From NCBI RefSeq assembly GCF_015234305.1, contig NZ_JADGMI010000001.1, positions 930,001-994,000 on the forward strand: a stretch of 64,000 bases of DNA, in the 5' to 3' direction. A program made the translations under genes and the position numbers. This stretch comes from Superficieibacter sp. 1612_C1. Lineage in GTDB: Bacteria; Pseudomonadota; Gammaproteobacteria; Enterobacterales; Enterobacteriaceae. The notes beneath the pieces were generated by a model. That model was given only the letters and a program-made list of their open reading frames with translations, made no database searches and was not told where the DNA came from. Below are positions 1 to 11,297 of the stretch, in pieces; positions within the stretch are counted from its first letter, which is position 1, and the number at the start of each line of letters is the position of its first letter.

Positions 1-185
1 TGCCATTTGCCATCCTGATGGCTTACCAGACGGCTGTCGACTTCGTTTTCCATCGCCAGACCGGCCAGCTCGTCGGGAGAGATAGGATCCACAAAATTGG
101 CGAAACCCCGTTTCAGCACCACCGGGCGTTTTTGCCAGTAGCGTTCAATGAAATCGGGCCAGTTTAATGCTAATTGATAGTCCAT
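1..185 (-). CDS. roxA: 50S ribosomal protein L16 arginine hydroxylase, N-terminal part (cut by window edge)
   Basis: Only the first 61 codons are in the window; the gene runs off the left edge. The N-terminus MDYQLALNWPDFIER and the stretch SPDELAGLAMENEVDSRL match my memory of E. coli YcfD/RoxA almost residue for residue. RoxA is a JmjC-type Fe(II)/2-oxoglutarate oxygenase that hydroxylates an arginine of ribosomal protein L16. The catalytic HxD motif lies outside the window. It is the gene after phoQ in the same direction, as in E. coli. Confidence 0.95.
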   Translation of the reverse strand, partial: MDYQLALNWPDFIERYWQKRPVVLKRGFANFVDPISPDELAGLAMENEVDSRLVSHQDGKW

Positions 186-272
186 AATAGTTTCCCGCAG
201 GCTCGTAACTGAAGCGATTATAACGGATGCCAGCCAGTTACGATGCAGGAGAAAAAAAGAAAAACGCGGCAG

Positions 273-1739
273 TTAACCGTTTTGATTACCGGGATGCTGT
301 CGGCCAAAGATAATTTCCATTCGCGCGCCGCCGAGCAGACTCTCTTCGGTGACAATTTTACCATCGTATTGTTCGACGATTTCCCGCGCTACAGAAAGCC
401 CCACACCCTGACCAGGACGCAGCGTATCAATGCGCTGCCCGCGATCAAACACCAGTTCGCGTTTACTTTGCGGAATGCCGGGCCCATCATCTTCAATCAT
501 AATGTGCAGGTGGTCATCCGTCTGGCGAGCGGAGATTTCCACAAACTCGAGGCAGTATTTACAGGCGTTATCCAGCACATTGCCACAGACTTCCATAAAA
601 TCGTTTTTTTCGCCGACGAAACTGATTTCCGGCGAGATATCCAGCGAAATGCTGACGCCTTTGCGTTGATAAACTTTATTCATCGCGGAAGTCAGATTAT
701 CCAGCAGCGAGGCTACCGGATGCAATTCGCGGCTCAGCATAATATTGCCACCGCGCATACTGGCACGATGCAAAAAATAGCCAATTTGCTGTGAGATGCG
801 GCTGATTTGATCCAGCATCACCGGCTCAGCCTCGGCAACGCTGATTTTTTCGCTGCGCAAAGATCGCAGCGTACTTTGCAGTACGGCGAGCGGCGTTTTC
901 AAACTGTGTGTGAGATCGGTGAGGGTGGTGCGATATTTTTCGTTACGCTCGCGCTCCGTCTTCAGCAAGCGGTTGAGGTTGCGCACCAGATGGGTAAGCT
1001 CGCGCGTGGTTTCAGGATTTAGCGCCTCGCGGTGGTGCTCCTCAAGTTCGCGGACCTCTTTCGCCAGCGCCTCCAGTGGGCGTAAACTCCACCATGCCGC
1101 GACCCAGAGCAGCGGGATCACCAGCAGTAAGTTGGCAATCAGCACATAGAAGAACCAGTTCCAGACCATATAAGAGCTTTTCAGCTCAATTGGGATGGTG
1201 TCGATGATGACAATGGTTAAGCGTGGCATTCTGGCGGTTGCCGGATAGATATTGACCGCCACAGAGTGCGTCATTTCATCGTCAGGATCGGCTTCGCGGC
1301 GAATTTCCTCAAGCTTATCTTTCACGTCACGACCGTCACGCAGCAGGCTGCTACTGAAATCCACGTCCGCTTCGATTTCCTGAAATCCGTTAGTTTTTAG
1401 CCACTCCGGGTGGATGCGTTGAATAAGCCAGGGAACGTCGCGCTGCGCCCAGAGCAGTTTGCCGTTATCGTCATAAATCAGCGCGATAGACGGACTTTGC
1501 TGCGCCAGGTTTTCCGGCAGGTCAATGCTTAGCGTGCCATTCTCCCACCTGGCGAGGGTATAAAATAAGTTGCTCTCCCCGCGCAGCAGGCGATAGGTAG
1601 TTTTATCAAAACTCACGCTATAGCCGACCAGCGCCACCATGCCATAGGCCAGAGACAGAATTAATACGATGGCCGCCGTGGCCAGCAGAAAGCGGATCCG
1701 CAGAGAAAGCGGCAAAAAATGCCGTAGCAGACGGTTCAT
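273..1739 (-). CDS. phoQ: Sensor histidine kinase/phosphatase PhoQ
   Basis: Inner-membrane sensor of low Mg2+, acid pH and cationic peptides that phosphorylates PhoP. 488 residues, the family length. Two membrane helices (about 17-38 and 195-215) bracket a periplasmic sensor domain with an acidic patch (READPDDEM near 150) that binds divalent cations; HAMP follows, then the phospho-acceptor His in [12 protein letters not shown] (about 277) and an ATPase domain with N-box DNACKY and G-boxes EDDGPGIP and GQGVGL. The start overlaps the phoP stop by four bases (ATGA), so the pair is translationally coupled. The sensor domain differs at many positions from E. coli and Salmonella PhoQ as I recall them, which argues for another genus. 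Confidence 0.98.
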   Translation of the reverse strand: MNRLLRHFLPLSLRIRFLLATAAIVLILSLAYGMVALVGYSVSFDKTTYRLLRGESNLFYTLARWENGTLSIDLPENLAQQSPSIALIYDDNGKLLWAQRDVPWLIQRIHPEWLKTNGFQEIEADVDFSSSLLRDGRDVKDKLEEIRREADPDDEMTHSVAVNIYPATARMPRLTIVIIDTIPIELKSSYMVWNWFFYVLIANLLLVIPLLWVAAWWSLRPLEALAKEVRELEEHHREALNPETTRELTHLVRNLNRLLKTERERNEKYRTTLTDLTHSLKTPLAVLQSTLRSLRSEKISVAEAEPVMLDQISRISQQIGYFLHRASMRGGNIMLSRELHPVASLLDNLTSAMNKVYQRKGVSISLDISPEISFVGEKNDFMEVCGNVLDNACKYCLEFVEISARQTDDHLHIMIEDDGPGIPQSKRELVFDRGQRIDTLRPGQGVGLSVAREIVEQYDGKIVTEESLLGGARMEIIFGRQHPGNQNG

Positions 1740-2410
1740 GCCGGCAGTTCGAAACGGTAGCCCTGGCCGCGCACGGTGGTGATAACCTCATGCGGATAGC
1801 GGGTCTGAATTTTTTTGCGCAGTCGCCCCATCAGCACATCAATGGTATGGCTCTCACGCAGTTCCGCATCCGGATAAAGCTGGAGCATTAGCGCGTCTTT
1901 GCTGACCACTTTACCGTGGTTGCGGATCAGCGTTTCCATAATCGTGTATTCAAAAGCGGTTAGCTTGATGGTTTCGTCGCTGACGGAGAGTTCACGGCGG
2001 GAGAGATCGACCTGGAATGGTGGCAGAGAAATCACCTGCGAGGCCAGCCCGCTATTACGCCGTAACAGCGCCTGCATCCTGGCGGCCACTTCTTCGATAT
2101 GAAAAGGCTTGGTGACGTAGTCATCCGCGCCCGCGCTTAAGACTTCGACCTTATCCTGCCAGCCTTCACGGGCGGTCAGCACCAGCAGCGGGAGGGAGAC
2201 ACCGTGGCTGCGCCAGCGGCGGATTAGCGACAGACCATCTTCATCCGGCAATCCCAAATCGACAATCGCAATGTCAGGAACATGCTCACCGAGGTAATAA
2301 TCCGCCTCGCGGGCATCTTCGGCAGCATCGACCTGATGGCCCATCTCCTGAAGCTGGACTTTAAGATGATGACGCAGCAGGGGGTTATCTTCTACAACGA
2401 GTACGCGCAT
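1736..2410 (-). CDS. phoP: Response regulator PhoP (OmpR family)
   Basis: DNA-binding regulator of Mg2+ transport, lipid A modification and peptide resistance genes. 224 residues: receiver domain 1-120 with phospho-acceptor Asp in the IVDLGLP motif (about residue 51), DDYVTKPF near the end of the receiver, then a winged-helix effector domain with [15 protein letters not shown] and [10 protein letters not shown]. First gene of phoPQ; its promoter carries a PhoP box, so it is expected to be autoregulated. Confidence 0.99.
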   Translation of the reverse strand: MRVLVVEDNPLLRHHLKVQLQEMGHQVDAAEDAREADYYLGEHVPDIAIVDLGLPDEDGLSLIRRWRSHGVSLPLLVLTAREGWQDKVEVLSAGADDYVTKPFHIEEVAARMQALLRRNSGLASQVISLPPFQVDLSRRELSVSDETIKLTAFEYTIMETLIRNHGKVVSKDALMLQLYPDAELRESHTIDVLMGRLRKKIQTRYPHEVITTVRGQGYRFELPA

Positions 2411-2439
2411 AACTCTTTCCTCACATAACGATCGGCAAC

Positions 2440-2473
2440 AGTGTAGCGCAAAGAGATAAATAGTGGTTCAACC
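2440..2473 (-). promoter_or_regulatory. phoP promoter with PhoP box
   Basis: Read on the minus strand there is GGTTGA (2468-2473), five bases, TATTTA (2457-2462), eleven bases, then a -10-like TACACT (2440-2445). This is the PhoP-box layout known from E. coli phoP (two hexamers eleven bases apart, upstream of the -10), with two departures from the GTTTA consensus. It implies the autoregulated P1 promoter is kept. Confidence 0.7.
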
Positions 2474-2485
2474 AGCTGGTAATAA

Positions 2486-2513
2486 CGCCCTCTCTCCTGG
2501 CAGAAAGAGGGCG
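2486..2513 (-). terminator. Hairpin after purB
   Basis: CGCCCTCT (2486-2493) pairs with AGAGGGCG (2506-2513), ten bases from the purB stop codon. There is no clear T run on the minus strand, so it may stabilise the mRNA end or be a weak terminator between purB and phoP. Confidence 0.5.
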
Positions 2514-2523
2514 TGGCAGGACA

Positions 2524-3897
<1,374 letters not shown>

Positions 3898-4539
3898 TCA
3901 CAACTCCGGAGTTAAATGAGCAAGAATGTGTTTGGCCTGAGTTAGCAGGCGCTGACGAGAAAACATGAGTTGCAGGCGGCTACCGCCAACCTGGTGCCAG
4001 AGTACAGCTGCACGAATACCGGCCAGTAGTGAGGCGCGAACCTTGGCCTGCACCTGCGCGCTTTGCAGCACGGCAGGGGAGCCAGTGACCTGGATGCGTG
4101 GCCCGAGCGGGCTAATGACGTCGACATAAATGCCCGCCATCGCACTCAGTAAGGTCTCAGACTGAAGATCGAAATGGTCGAGCTGGCGCTGTAAACCAGA
4201 AATGCTGTTGCCAAGCGTATCCATTGCGCCTTTGGCTTTGGCGAGCTTACGCTCAAGCACCATCAGGCTAAGGGTATAACGAGTGAGTTCAGCGTTCAGG
4301 CCCTGACGGCTGCTGGCGTTCAGCACACCAAGTAGCGTTTCAAGACCGAGACGGAGATTGGCTTCGCTGCCACCGAAAACGCCCAGCGTTGAGTCCGGGT
4401 TGAGATCGATGATGCTGTTCAGCGAAACATGCAGGGCGTCGCTATCGCAGTGGCCCTGATGGGCCAGTTGTTGCACCAGACGTGCGGACTGGCAGATCCC
4501 TGCCAGCGCCAGGGTGATGTCATAATAGTTCTTCGCCAC
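3898..4539 (-). CDS. hflD: High frequency lysogenization protein HflD
   Basis: Membrane-associated protein that in E. coli lowers lambda CII availability, so loss raises lysogeny; also a long-standing neighbour of purB and mnmA. 213 residues starting at GTG ([16 protein letters not shown]), preceded by AAGGAG; a second in-frame GTG two codons upstream is possible. Very close to the E. coli protein throughout ([25 protein letters not shown]). Its presence beside a lambdoid prophage is noteworthy because its known activity is on phage CII, although this prophage shows a YmfL-like rather than a CII gene. Confidence 0.97.
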   Translation of the reverse strand: MAKNYYDITLALAGICQSARLVQQLAHQGHCDSDALHVSLNSIIDLNPDSTLGVFGGSEANLRLGLETLLGVLNASSRQGLNAELTRYTLSLMVLERKLAKAKGAMDTLGNSISGLQRQLDHFDLQSETLLSAMAGIYVDVISPLGPRIQVTGSPAVLQSAQVQAKVRASLLAGIRAAVLWHQVGGSRLQLMFSRQRLLTQAKHILAHLTPEL

Positions 4540-4600
4540 ACTCACTCCTTGTTAATCCTGCGTATCCACGATCCGCAGGTAAACATAATCAAAGACGCTT

Positions 4601-5707
4601 TTATAGCGGCAGCGGCAGACGCTGCTCAATAATACCGCCGCCGAGGCACACTTCGCCGCTGTAGAAGACCGCAGACTGACCCGGCGTGACGGCCGCGACC
4701 GGCTCATCGAAATGAACCTCAATGCGATCGTTGTCCAACGCCGTCACCGTACAGGCAATATCACTCTGACGATAGCGGGTTTTCACCGTACAGCGCAGGG
4801 TGCCGGTGAACGGCTGACGGTCGACCCAGTGCAGTTGCTGGGCGATCAGCCCGACGGACATCAGACGCGGATGGTCATGCCCCTGCGCCACGATGAGAAT
4901 ATTGTTCTCAACGTCTTTATCCACCACGTACCACGGATCTTCGCTACCCTCTTTGGTCCCGCCAATCCCCAGCCCTTTACGCTGGCCGAGGGTGTGGTAC
5001 ATCAGCCCCTGATGCTGACCAATTTCTTCGCCATCAACGGTAAGGATTTTACCCGGCTGGGCGGGCAGATAGCGACCGAGAAACTCGCGGAATTTACGCT
5101 CACCGATAAAGCAGATACCGGTGGAGTCTTTTTTCTTCGCGGTGATCAGATCCAGCTCTTCTGCAATCTTACGCACCTGCGGTTTTTCCAGTTCGCCGAC
5201 CGGGAACAGGCTCTGAGCGATCTGTTCATGGCCGAGGGTGTACAGGAAGTAGCTCTGATCTTTATTGCCGTCCAGCCCGCGCAGCAGGCGACTTTTACCG
5301 TCAACATCCGCACGACGCACGTAATGACCAGTCGCGATATAATCCGCGCCCAGATCTTCGGCGGCAAATTCAAGGAAGGCTTTAAATTTGATTTCTTTGT
5401 TGCACAGAATATCCGGGTTCGGCGTGCGGCCTGCTTTATACTCTTCGAGGAAATGCTCAAAGACGTTATCCCAGTATTCTGCGGCAAAGTTAACGGTGTG
5501 CAGCTCAATGCCGAGTTTGTCGCAGACTGCCTGCGCGTCGGCCAGATCGGCCGCAGCGGTACAATATTCCTCGCCGTCGTCTTCTTCCCAGTTCTTCATG
5601 AACAGGCCTTCTACCTTATAGCCCTGTTGCAGGAGCAAATAAGCAGAAACGGAAGAGTCGACACCGCCGGACATACCGACGATCACTTTTTTTGGGCTTT
5701 CAGACAT
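4601..5707 (-). CDS. mnmA: tRNA-specific 2-thiouridylase MnmA
   Basis: Adds sulfur to U34 of tRNA Lys, Glu and Gln using ATP and sulfur relayed from the Tus proteins. 368 residues from the start [15 protein letters not shown]; an earlier in-frame ATG would add 15 residues with no counterpart in the family. PP-loop SGGVDSS near residue 14, catalytic cysteines in [10 protein letters not shown] (about 102 region) and [10 protein letters not shown] (about 199). Part of the mnmA-hflD-purB gene string. Confidence 0.99.
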   Translation of the reverse strand: MSESPKKVIVGMSGGVDSSVSAYLLLQQGYKVEGLFMKNWEEDDGEEYCTAAADLADAQAVCDKLGIELHTVNFAAEYWDNVFEHFLEEYKAGRTPNPDILCNKEIKFKAFLEFAAEDLGADYIATGHYVRRADVDGKSRLLRGLDGNKDQSYFLYTLGHEQIAQSLFPVGELEKPQVRKIAEELDLITAKKKDSTGICFIGERKFREFLGRYLPAQPGKILTVDGEEIGQHQGLMYHTLGQRKGLGIGGTKEGSEDPWYVVDKDVENNILIVAQGHDHPRLMSVGLIAQQLHWVDRQPFTGTLRCTVKTRYRQSDIACTVTALDNDRIEVHFDEPVAAVTPGQSAVFYSGEVCLGGGIIEQRLPLPL

Positions 5708-5745
5708 AGGAATACTCACGACATTGAACTTCAAGGCGGCGTATT

Positions 5746-6222
5746 TTAGCACGCCCCCCCTGACTTGACACCCTCTGTAAACGGCCAGTTAAATTCGCCG
5801 ATTAGCGCCAGCGGGTATTTCTGACCGTTTTGCCAGCAGCGAATACTCTCCGCTACCAGCGGCGAACGCAGGTTTGCTGCATTGAGGATTTCATCGGCGC
5901 TGACCCACAGGCAGCGATCGATATCGCTGTCGTGGGGCTCTGTAGGGCACATTTCGTTAAGCTCTATAGCAAACAGGAAGCGCAGAAACGGGGTTTTATC
6001 CGGGGCGATCCAGTGATGCAGGCGGATAAAATGCTGCGGTTCTGCCACGATACCCGTCTCCTCCCACAGCTCGCGCTTTGCTGCCTGCACCAGCGTTTCA
6101 TCCGCTTCCAGATGGCCTGCGGGCTGGTTCCACAATACTTTGCCGTTAATGGTCTCTTCAACGACAAGAAATTTGTCCTCTGCATGCACGATGCAGGCGA
6201 CGGTGACGTGCGGTTTAAACAT
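5746..6222 (-). CDS. nudJ: Nudix phosphatase NudJ
   Basis: Nudix hydrolase acting on nucleoside di/triphosphates and, in E. coli, on thiamine pyrimidine pyrophosphate and prenyl diphosphates. 158 residues. The Nudix box is visible as [20 protein letters not shown] at about residues 36-55. A strong AAGGAGA ribosome site precedes the start. A few residues longer at the C-terminus than E. coli NudJ (153). Confidence 0.97.
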   Translation of the reverse strand: MFKPHVTVACIVHAEDKFLVVEETINGKVLWNQPAGHLEADETLVQAAKRELWEETGIVAEPQHFIRLHHWIAPDKTPFLRFLFAIELNEMCPTEPHDSDIDRCLWVSADEILNAANLRSPLVAESIRCWQNGQKYPLALIGEFNWPFTEGVKSGGAC

Positions 6223-6234
6223 ACTCTCTCCTTA

Positions 6235-6885
6235 TTAACTGGCGTCTCGCCATTCACCGCTGGCAAGATTATCCAGCGTATAGTCACCCATCGCGTAGCG
6301 GATCAGGCGCAGCGTGGGATAGCCGACATGGGCCGTCATCCGGCGCACCTGACGATTACGGCCTTCATAAAGCGTCACCTTTAGCCAGCTTGTGGGAATT
6401 GATTTCCGCTCGCGGATCGGCGGATTGCGCGGCCACAGCCAGTCAGGCTCCGCCACCACCTCAATGCCCGCGGGCAGGGTGGGGCCGTCATTGAGCGTGA
6501 CACCGTGGCGCAACGCTGCCAGCGCCTCTTCTGAAGGTACTCCCTCAACCTGAACATAATAGATTTTACCGGTGCGTTTACCCGGCTGAGTTAATCGCGC
6601 CTGTAGTGCACCGTCGTTCGTCAGGACCAGTAGACCTTCGCTATCGCGATCCAGACGCCCGGCGGCATATACCCCGGTGACCGGGATAAAATCTTTTAAG
6701 GTGCTGCGTCCGGCCTCATCGGTGAACTGCGGCAGCACATCATAGGGTTTATTGAACACAATGACCCGCTGCGGCTGGTCTTTACGTTCATTCCTGGTGG
6801 CTCGTTGTGAGCTGAATCGCTTAAGGCGGTGATTTGTATAAGAAGTTTTACGCATAGTATTTTCAGACGTTATCAATTGCCGCAT
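6235..6885 (-). CDS. rluE: 23S rRNA pseudouridine(2457) synthase RluE
   Basis: Converts U2457 of 23S rRNA to pseudouridine. 216 residues from [13 protein letters not shown]; another ATG nine codons upstream is in frame, but the chosen start matches the E. coli protein. RsuA-family catalytic motif [15 protein letters not shown] at about residue 88 carries the Asp nucleophile. Divergent from icd, leaving about 116 bp for both promoters. Confidence 0.97.
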   Translation of the reverse strand: MRQLITSENTMRKTSYTNHRLKRFSSQRATRNERKDQPQRVIVFNKPYDVLPQFTDEAGRSTLKDFIPVTGVYAAGRLDRDSEGLLVLTNDGALQARLTQPGKRTGKIYYVQVEGVPSEEALAALRHGVTLNDGPTLPAGIEVVAEPDWLWPRNPPIRERKSIPTSWLKVTLYEGRNRQVRRMTAHVGYPTLRLIRYAMGDYTLDNLASGEWRDAS

Positions 6886-7001
6886 TATAGCGTAATGATG
6901 AATGCCTTTCATGGAACCAAACTATCAGGTAGTATTGATGGGCTTATTACAAATCATTAACAAAAATCAGTAACAACCAGAAGCGCTCGAAGGAGAGGTG
7001 A

Positions 7002-8252
7002 ATGGAAAGCAAAGTAGTTGTTCCGGCGGAAGGTAGTAAAATCACCCTGCAAAACGGCAAGCTGAACGTTCCGCATAACCCGATTATCCCCTTCATTGAA
7101 GGTGATGGTATCGGTGTTGACGTCACGCCGGCGATGCTGAAAGTGGTCGATGCCGCCGTGGAAAAAGCCTATAAAGGCGAGCGTAAGATCTCCTGGATGG
7201 AGATTTATACCGGTGAAAAATCGACCCACGTTTATGGCCAGGACGTCTGGCTGCCCCCTGAAACACTTGATCTGATCCGTGAATACCGTGTGGCCATTAA
7301 AGGTCCTTTGACTACCCCGGTCGGCGGTGGTATTCGCTCTCTGAACGTGGCGCTGCGTCAGGAACTGGACCTTTATGTCTGCCTGCGCCCGGTGCGTTAC
7401 TACCAGGGTACGCCAAGCCCGGTTAAACACCCTGAACTGACCGATATGGTTATCTTCCGTGAAAACTCCGAAGATATCTACGCCGGGATCGAATGGAAAG
7501 CCGACTCTGCCGACGCGGAAAAAGTCATTAAATTCCTGCGCGAAGAGATGGGCGTGAAAAAAATTCGCTTCCCGGAACATTGCGGCATTGGTATCAAACC
7601 GTGCTCTGAGGAAGGGACCAAACGTCTGGTGCGTGCGGCGATTGAATACGCTATCACTAACGATCGCGATTCCCTTACCCTGGTACACAAAGGCAACATC
7701 ATGAAGTTCACCGAAGGCGCGTTCAAAGACTGGGGCTACCAGCTTGCGCGTGACGAATTCGGTGGTGAACTGATTGACGGCGGCCCATGGCTGAAAATCA
7801 AAAATCCGAAAACCGGTAAAGATATCATCGTTAAAGATGTGATTGCCGATGCATTCCTCCAGCAGATCCTGCTGCGTCCGGCAGAATATGATGTTATCGC
7901 CTGTATGAACCTCAACGGTGACTACATCTCTGACGCCCTGGCGGCACAGGTTGGCGGTATCGGTATTGCGCCGGGTGCAAACATCGGTGACGAATGCGCG
8001 CTGTTCGAAGCCACGCACGGTACGGCACCGAAATATGCCGGTCAGGACAAAGTAAACCCGGGCTCAATCATTCTGTCTGCAGAGATGATGCTCCGTCATA
8101 TGGAATGGTTCGAAGCCGCTGACCTGATCGTGAAAGGCACCGAAGGCGCTATCGCGGCTAAAACCGTGACCTATGACTTTGAGCGTCTGATGGAAGGCGC
8201 TAAGCTGCTGAAATGTTCAGAGTTTGGCGACGCGATCATCGAGAATATGTAA
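7002..8252 (+). CDS. icd: NADP-dependent isocitrate dehydrogenase
   Basis: TCA-cycle enzyme converting isocitrate to 2-oxoglutarate, CO2 and NADPH. 416 residues, as in E. coli. The substrate and AceK phosphorylation site is the Ser in [13 protein letters not shown] (Ser113). Preceded by GAGAGGTGA. The C-terminus [12 protein letters not shown] is the usual one, so the gene is intact although an integrase gene lies 120 bp downstream. In phage 21 and e14 the 3' end of icd is the attachment site and the phage supplies a replacement end; the same is inferred here. Confidence 0.99.
   Translation: MESKVVVPAEGSKITLQNGKLNVPHNPIIPFIEGDGIGVDVTPAMLKVVDAAVEKAYKGERKISWMEIYTGEKSTHVYGQDVWLPPETLDLIREYRVAIKGPLTTPVGGGIRSLNVALRQELDLYVCLRPVRYYQGTPSPVKHPELTDMVIFRENSEDIYAGIEWKADSADAEKVIKFLREEMGVKKIRFPEHCGIGIKPCSEEGTKRLVRAAIEYAITNDRDSLTLVHKGNIMKFTEGAFKDWGYQLARDEFGGELIDGGPWLKIKNPKTGKDIIVKDVIADAFLQQILLRPAEYDVIACMNLNGDYISDALAAQVGGIGIAPGANIGDECALFEATHGTAPKYAGQDKVNPGSIILSAEMMLRHMEWFEAADLIVKGTEGAIAAKTVTYDFERLMEGAKLLKCSEFGDAIIENM
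8088..8252 (+). other. Candidate attL in the 3' end of icd
   Basis: Phage 21 and e14 recombine within roughly the last 165 bp of icd, and this phage has a lambda-type integrase pointing at that end. The exact core cannot be set from this window because the partner copy is not seen at the right end. Confidence 0.4.
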
Positions 8253-8275
8253 TTTCTGATGGTGTAAAACCAAAG

Positions 8276-8304
8276 CGGGAGCATGATTGCTCCCGTTTTT
8301 TATT
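8276..8304 (+). terminator. icd terminator
   Basis: CGGGAGCA (8276-8283), loop TGAT, TGCTCCCG (8288-8295) followed by six T. A textbook intrinsic terminator 23 bp past the icd stop. Confidence 0.9.
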
Positions 8305-8320
8305 ATTCAATTTCGAACGG

Positions 8321-8353
8321 TTATCAAAAATTTATCAAAATGAGTTATCAAAA
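8321..8353. repeat. Three direct repeats of TTATCAAAA between icd and int
   Basis: Nine-base repeats start at 8321, 8332 and 8345, that is 11 and 13 bases apart, close to one helical turn. The site between the attachment region and int is where lambda-type integrases have arm-type binding sites, so these are candidate Int arm sites. Confidence 0.45.
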
Positions 8354-8371
8354 CCCCTCCTTTCAGATGGA

Positions 8372-9499
8372 CTAAATTGCAACGGTAGTCCAGTCTTTGC
8401 CGCGATCATCGTTATATCGATCTGTCTGTTGTTGAGACTTGTGGCCAAGTAATTTGCGAGTATCTATACCTTGCTCTTTATAAAGCCTTTCAGAAAGCGA
8501 ACGCTGTTCATGAAATGTCGCTGGCGAACCATCACCCCAGTCAATATCCGTTTTATCTCTGGCTTTGCTGAAATTCATCGTCAATGTGTTCGCTTTTACC
8601 TGAGCGCCTCTTTCGGCCTGAGACGTGGCCCTGAAAAAGTGAATCAGGTATGGGCTAACCGCATAATCTCTACAGCGTGCGATTACTTCCCTTAAACTCC
8701 AGTTAATTGCGTTGAGACGAAGCGAAAGTGGAATAGCTATTTTACTTCCAGTTTTCTCCTGGATTACATGGATGTGATCGTCCCAGATATCGCTAAACTT
8801 CATCCTTGAAATATCCCCCAAACGCTGGCCGGTTACCAAAGCCAAGAGCATGGCATTACCTAAATACTTATGGCTCCCATCTGCTATCTCAAAAATCCGC
8901 TTCCACTCTTCAAGACTTAGGCGCTGACGTGAAATTCTCCGACGAGGCTGTTTAGTCGCCAGCGCTGGATTATGGCCCGGCGGCACTTCGCCGGCATGTT
9001 GTGCCTCTTTAAAAACGTCGATCAATACCGAACGGATCACCTGAGCCATTCTCGGCTGACCAGCACTAATGTAGTCATCCAGAATGCTTGCAATGTCCCG
9101 GACATCCACAGAGGATATCAGCTTCATTCCGACGCTTGCTCTGAGAAGAGAAACTGGTTTTGCTTTTTGTTTGTAAGTGTTTTGCTTGATGTCATCTGAC
9201 TTAAGCCTTTCATCCTGTATTTTCCAGTAACGATCAAGCCAGCTGGCAGTTGTGATTGCTTTGCCCTTGCTGGTGGCTATTTTATCGCTGATGGCTAATA
9301 TTTGCCGCGTTCGTTGCTCAGCCAGACGGGCATTTGCTTCTGTTGCTATTGCAACAGCTTCTGCCTCATCTGTACCCAAAGCATGAAATTTGCCTGTTAG
9401 AGGATGCTTATATCTCCAATAAACTTTGTTCACTTTCCGGCTATAAAGAGGGTATAAGTTAGGAACTGATACGTTATTTTTACGTGGTCTGGCAGCCAT
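8372..9499 (-). CDS. int: Tyrosine integrase, lambda/HK022 type
   Basis: Catalyses prophage integration and excision. 375 residues: N-terminal arm-binding domain (about 1-65), core-binding SAM-like domain (about 85-185), catalytic domain (about 195-370). Active-site residues are visible: Arg in VTGQRLGDISRM, Lys in EKTGSKIAIP, His-x-x-Arg in TFHEQRSLSERLY, His in LLGHKSQQQT, and the nucleophile Tyr in DRYNDDRG. All match lambda Int in order. The start overlaps the xis end by 20 bp. Confidence 0.96.
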   Translation of the reverse strand: MAARPRKNNVSVPNLYPLYSRKVNKVYWRYKHPLTGKFHALGTDEAEAVAIATEANARLAEQRTRQILAISDKIATSKGKAITTASWLDRYWKIQDERLKSDDIKQNTYKQKAKPVSLLRASVGMKLISSVDVRDIASILDDYISAGQPRMAQVIRSVLIDVFKEAQHAGEVPPGHNPALATKQPRRRISRQRLSLEEWKRIFEIADGSHKYLGNAMLLALVTGQRLGDISRMKFSDIWDDHIHVIQEKTGSKIAIPLSLRLNAINWSLREVIARCRDYAVSPYLIHFFRATSQAERGAQVKANTLTMNFSKARDKTDIDWGDGSPATFHEQRSLSERLYKEQGIDTRKLLGHKSQQQTDRYNDDRGKDWTTVAI

Positions 9500-9725
9500 C
9501 GTTTAAGATCCTTTGCAGCATAGGTGAGTCAGATTTCTTGATTACTGGTACCGTAAGTTCACCAACAAGTTCTGCATCCTCTCTTACGCGCCATAAGCGT
9601 CCTTGCTTCATCGCTGGCGGTGAAAACATATTGTACTTGGCATAACGTCTAAGCGTTGAAACGCTTGGCGGATTGCTTCGGTACTTTTCTGCGGCCCATT
9701 CTTCAAGAGTTAACATCTGAATCAT
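9480..9725 (-). CDS. xis: Excisionase
   Basis: 81 residues with the lambda Xis pattern: LTLEEWAAEKY then a winged-helix region ending in FSPPAMKQGRLWRV, like lambda LTLQEW and FPPPVKDGREY. Directs Int toward excision. The start ATG at 9725 has GGAGA seven bases upstream; a second ATG three codons in also fits the family. Overlaps int, as in lambda. Confidence 0.9.
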   Translation of the reverse strand: MIQMLTLEEWAAEKYRSNPPSVSTLRRYAKYNMFSPPAMKQGRLWRVREDAELVGELTVPVIKKSDSPMLQRILNDGCQTT

Positions 9726-9777
9726 GCTTAGTTCTCCACTTAGCCCGGCTGCACCCGGGCGTTAATCAATAAGCTTT

Positions 9778-10851
9778 TTAATCGCAGACGACATCAAACG
9801 TGCCTTCTTTGATCGCCATAACAAGGCGGTGCGCAGCAGTTTTTTGTGCCGGAACGCTGGCAATAACAGTAGCCCTATCTTTTTCAGCATTCGCGCAAAT
9901 ACCCGCCCAGGATGAAATCAGGAAGAAGTTTTCCAGCTCCTGCATGGTGGCTTTCGCGACCAACTCCTCAATCATCAGCAGTACCGCATGTAGAGGGTGA
10001 TGCTTAAGGAGTTCCTGAAGGGCAAATCCGAACGCATTGATCATCACGGCATGGAACTGGATATAATCCCGTTTATATTCGGCTTGTGATACGCCATGCC
10101 TTATCCCTTCGATAGCTGTCAGGTTGAGCCATGCCTCCCATATATCGAATACATCACCCTCCGATAAGGGTTGTGCGCCAGAGGTAGAAAATTTTGCAGT
10201 TGCATCGCTCAGGGCTTTGAAGCTGATCCATAAATCACTTTTTGCGGGTACTACGTTGTGCTCAAAATCAGTAATTTCCGAGAACACTGCATGAGATGAA
10301 AGAAAAGACACCATATTCTGGGCAACCTGGTTCCTGCCGTTATAAGCCATATTGATTGCCGCAGACGGTTTGGAGACATTGTTGTTAATGTCTGAGAAAA
10401 ACTGTTGCCGTGTCTTCAATGGCAGTTGCAGAGTCATCATCAAAGGCACATGGAGGTTTGAGTCAGAGATTTTGCAAAATTGCGAGATGCCAGCGGCACG
10501 GTGCTGCCCATCGAAAAGTTTAATTTCGGCGTCCATTGGAAAGCGAACCACTCCAACGTTAGTATTGCCGAACTCCTCAAACTCAACCTGTGAAGCGCAG
10601 TTACCGACAAGTGGCGGGACAATGAATGGCTCTTTGCGTTCATCAGCAGCCACCAGATATTCATAGAATTTTTTAACACGTGATTTGTTAATTTCACGCT
10701 GAGAACGCTCAAGTGTGTGACCATAATTATCGGATGCCAGTACACGGGCAAGAGTACGGCCTGGTACACTCATCAGAAGAATTATGTTTCCACCCTGCAA
10801 CCCCCTTGAGGCGGGGAACTCAAAATAATATTCCATATTTGATTTGCTCAT
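9778..10851 (-). CDS. DGQHR-domain (DndB-like) protein
   Basis: 357 residues. The diagnostic DGQHR motif is at 114-118, preceded by REINKSRVKKFYEYL (about 52-66) and followed by FFSDINNNVSKPSAA (about 151-165), the arrangement seen in DGQHR/DndB proteins. DndB is a regulator of the phosphorothioate dnd genes, and DndB-like proteins also occur with 7-deazaguanine DNA modification genes. None of the partner genes (dndA/C/D/E, dpd) is present here, so the protein works alone or on a host system. Its start overlaps the upstream gene by four bases, so it belongs to the leftward early operon. No membrane segment or signal peptide. The role in this phage is unknown. Confidence 0.75.
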   Translation of the reverse strand: MSKSNMEYYFEFPASRGLQGGNIILLMSVPGRTLARVLASDNYGHTLERSQREINKSRVKKFYEYLVAADERKEPFIVPPLVGNCASQVEFEEFGNTNVGVVRFPMDAEIKLFDGQHRAAGISQFCKISDSNLHVPLMMTLQLPLKTRQQFFSDINNNVSKPSAAINMAYNGRNQVAQNMVSFLSSHAVFSEITDFEHNVVPAKSDLWISFKALSDATAKFSTSGAQPLSEGDVFDIWEAWLNLTAIEGIRHGVSQAEYKRDYIQFHAVMINAFGFALQELLKHHPLHAVLLMIEELVAKATMQELENFFLISSWAGICANAEKDRATVIASVPAQKTAAHRLVMAIKEGTFDVVCD

Positions 10852-11297
10852 GGCTTCACCTCGTCGCGCAGTTTTTGTACGTAATAATCTCGTAGCGCAT
10901 TGGCCGCCACAGAAATCAGCGTGTCAAAATCACAGACAACTGTATCGCCGTTGTGCTGTTCTGAATTTGCTATAACCTTCAACGCGCTAATCAGCGGCGC
11001 TGCCTCATCAGACTTGATCCCCGGGAGAAAGCGCTCCGTAGCAGGTGTTAGAGGCTGACGCGTGGAGGCGTAGTCAAAGTCTACGCCGTCCTTTACGAAG
11101 CAATCTGTGTTAATGAAACTGAGCATGTTAGCGTTCTCGCTTTCAAGCTGGTGGTTCCTTTCCATCGCTTCAGAAAGCGCAACGTAGGTCACATCGAGGC
11201 GTGTTGCCACCTCGCGCAGTAAGGCTGCATCGGCATCCTTGAGAACGCGCGCAACCTCGTATGCCCGCGCTATCAGTTCTTTGACGGTCAGGCGCAT
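10848..11297 (-). CDS. Ea22-like mosaic early phage protein
   Basis: 149 residues. The N-terminal helical part (ELIARAYEVARVLKDADAAL, then SEAMERNHQLESENA) resembles the modular Ea22/Ead-type proteins of lambdoid left arms, in which different C-termini are joined to shared helices. No enzyme motif. Overlaps the DGQHR gene (ATGA) and the yfdR end (10 bp). E. coli CPS-53 has yfdS in this place. Function unknown. Confidence 0.6.
   Translation of the reverse strand: MRLTVKELIARAYEVARVLKDADAALLREVATRLDVTYVALSEAMERNHQLESENANMLSFINTDCFVKDGVDFDYASTRQPLTPATERFLPGIKSDEAAPLISALKVIANSEQHNGDTVVCDFDTLISVAANALRDYYVQKLRDEVKP

Noticed and set aside
8213-8371. Host identity as Salmonella or E. coli from phoPQ-icd synteny
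   Set aside because: Gene order fits all enterics, but PhoQ differs at many sensor-domain positions from both and icd lies next to thrS, so neither fits.
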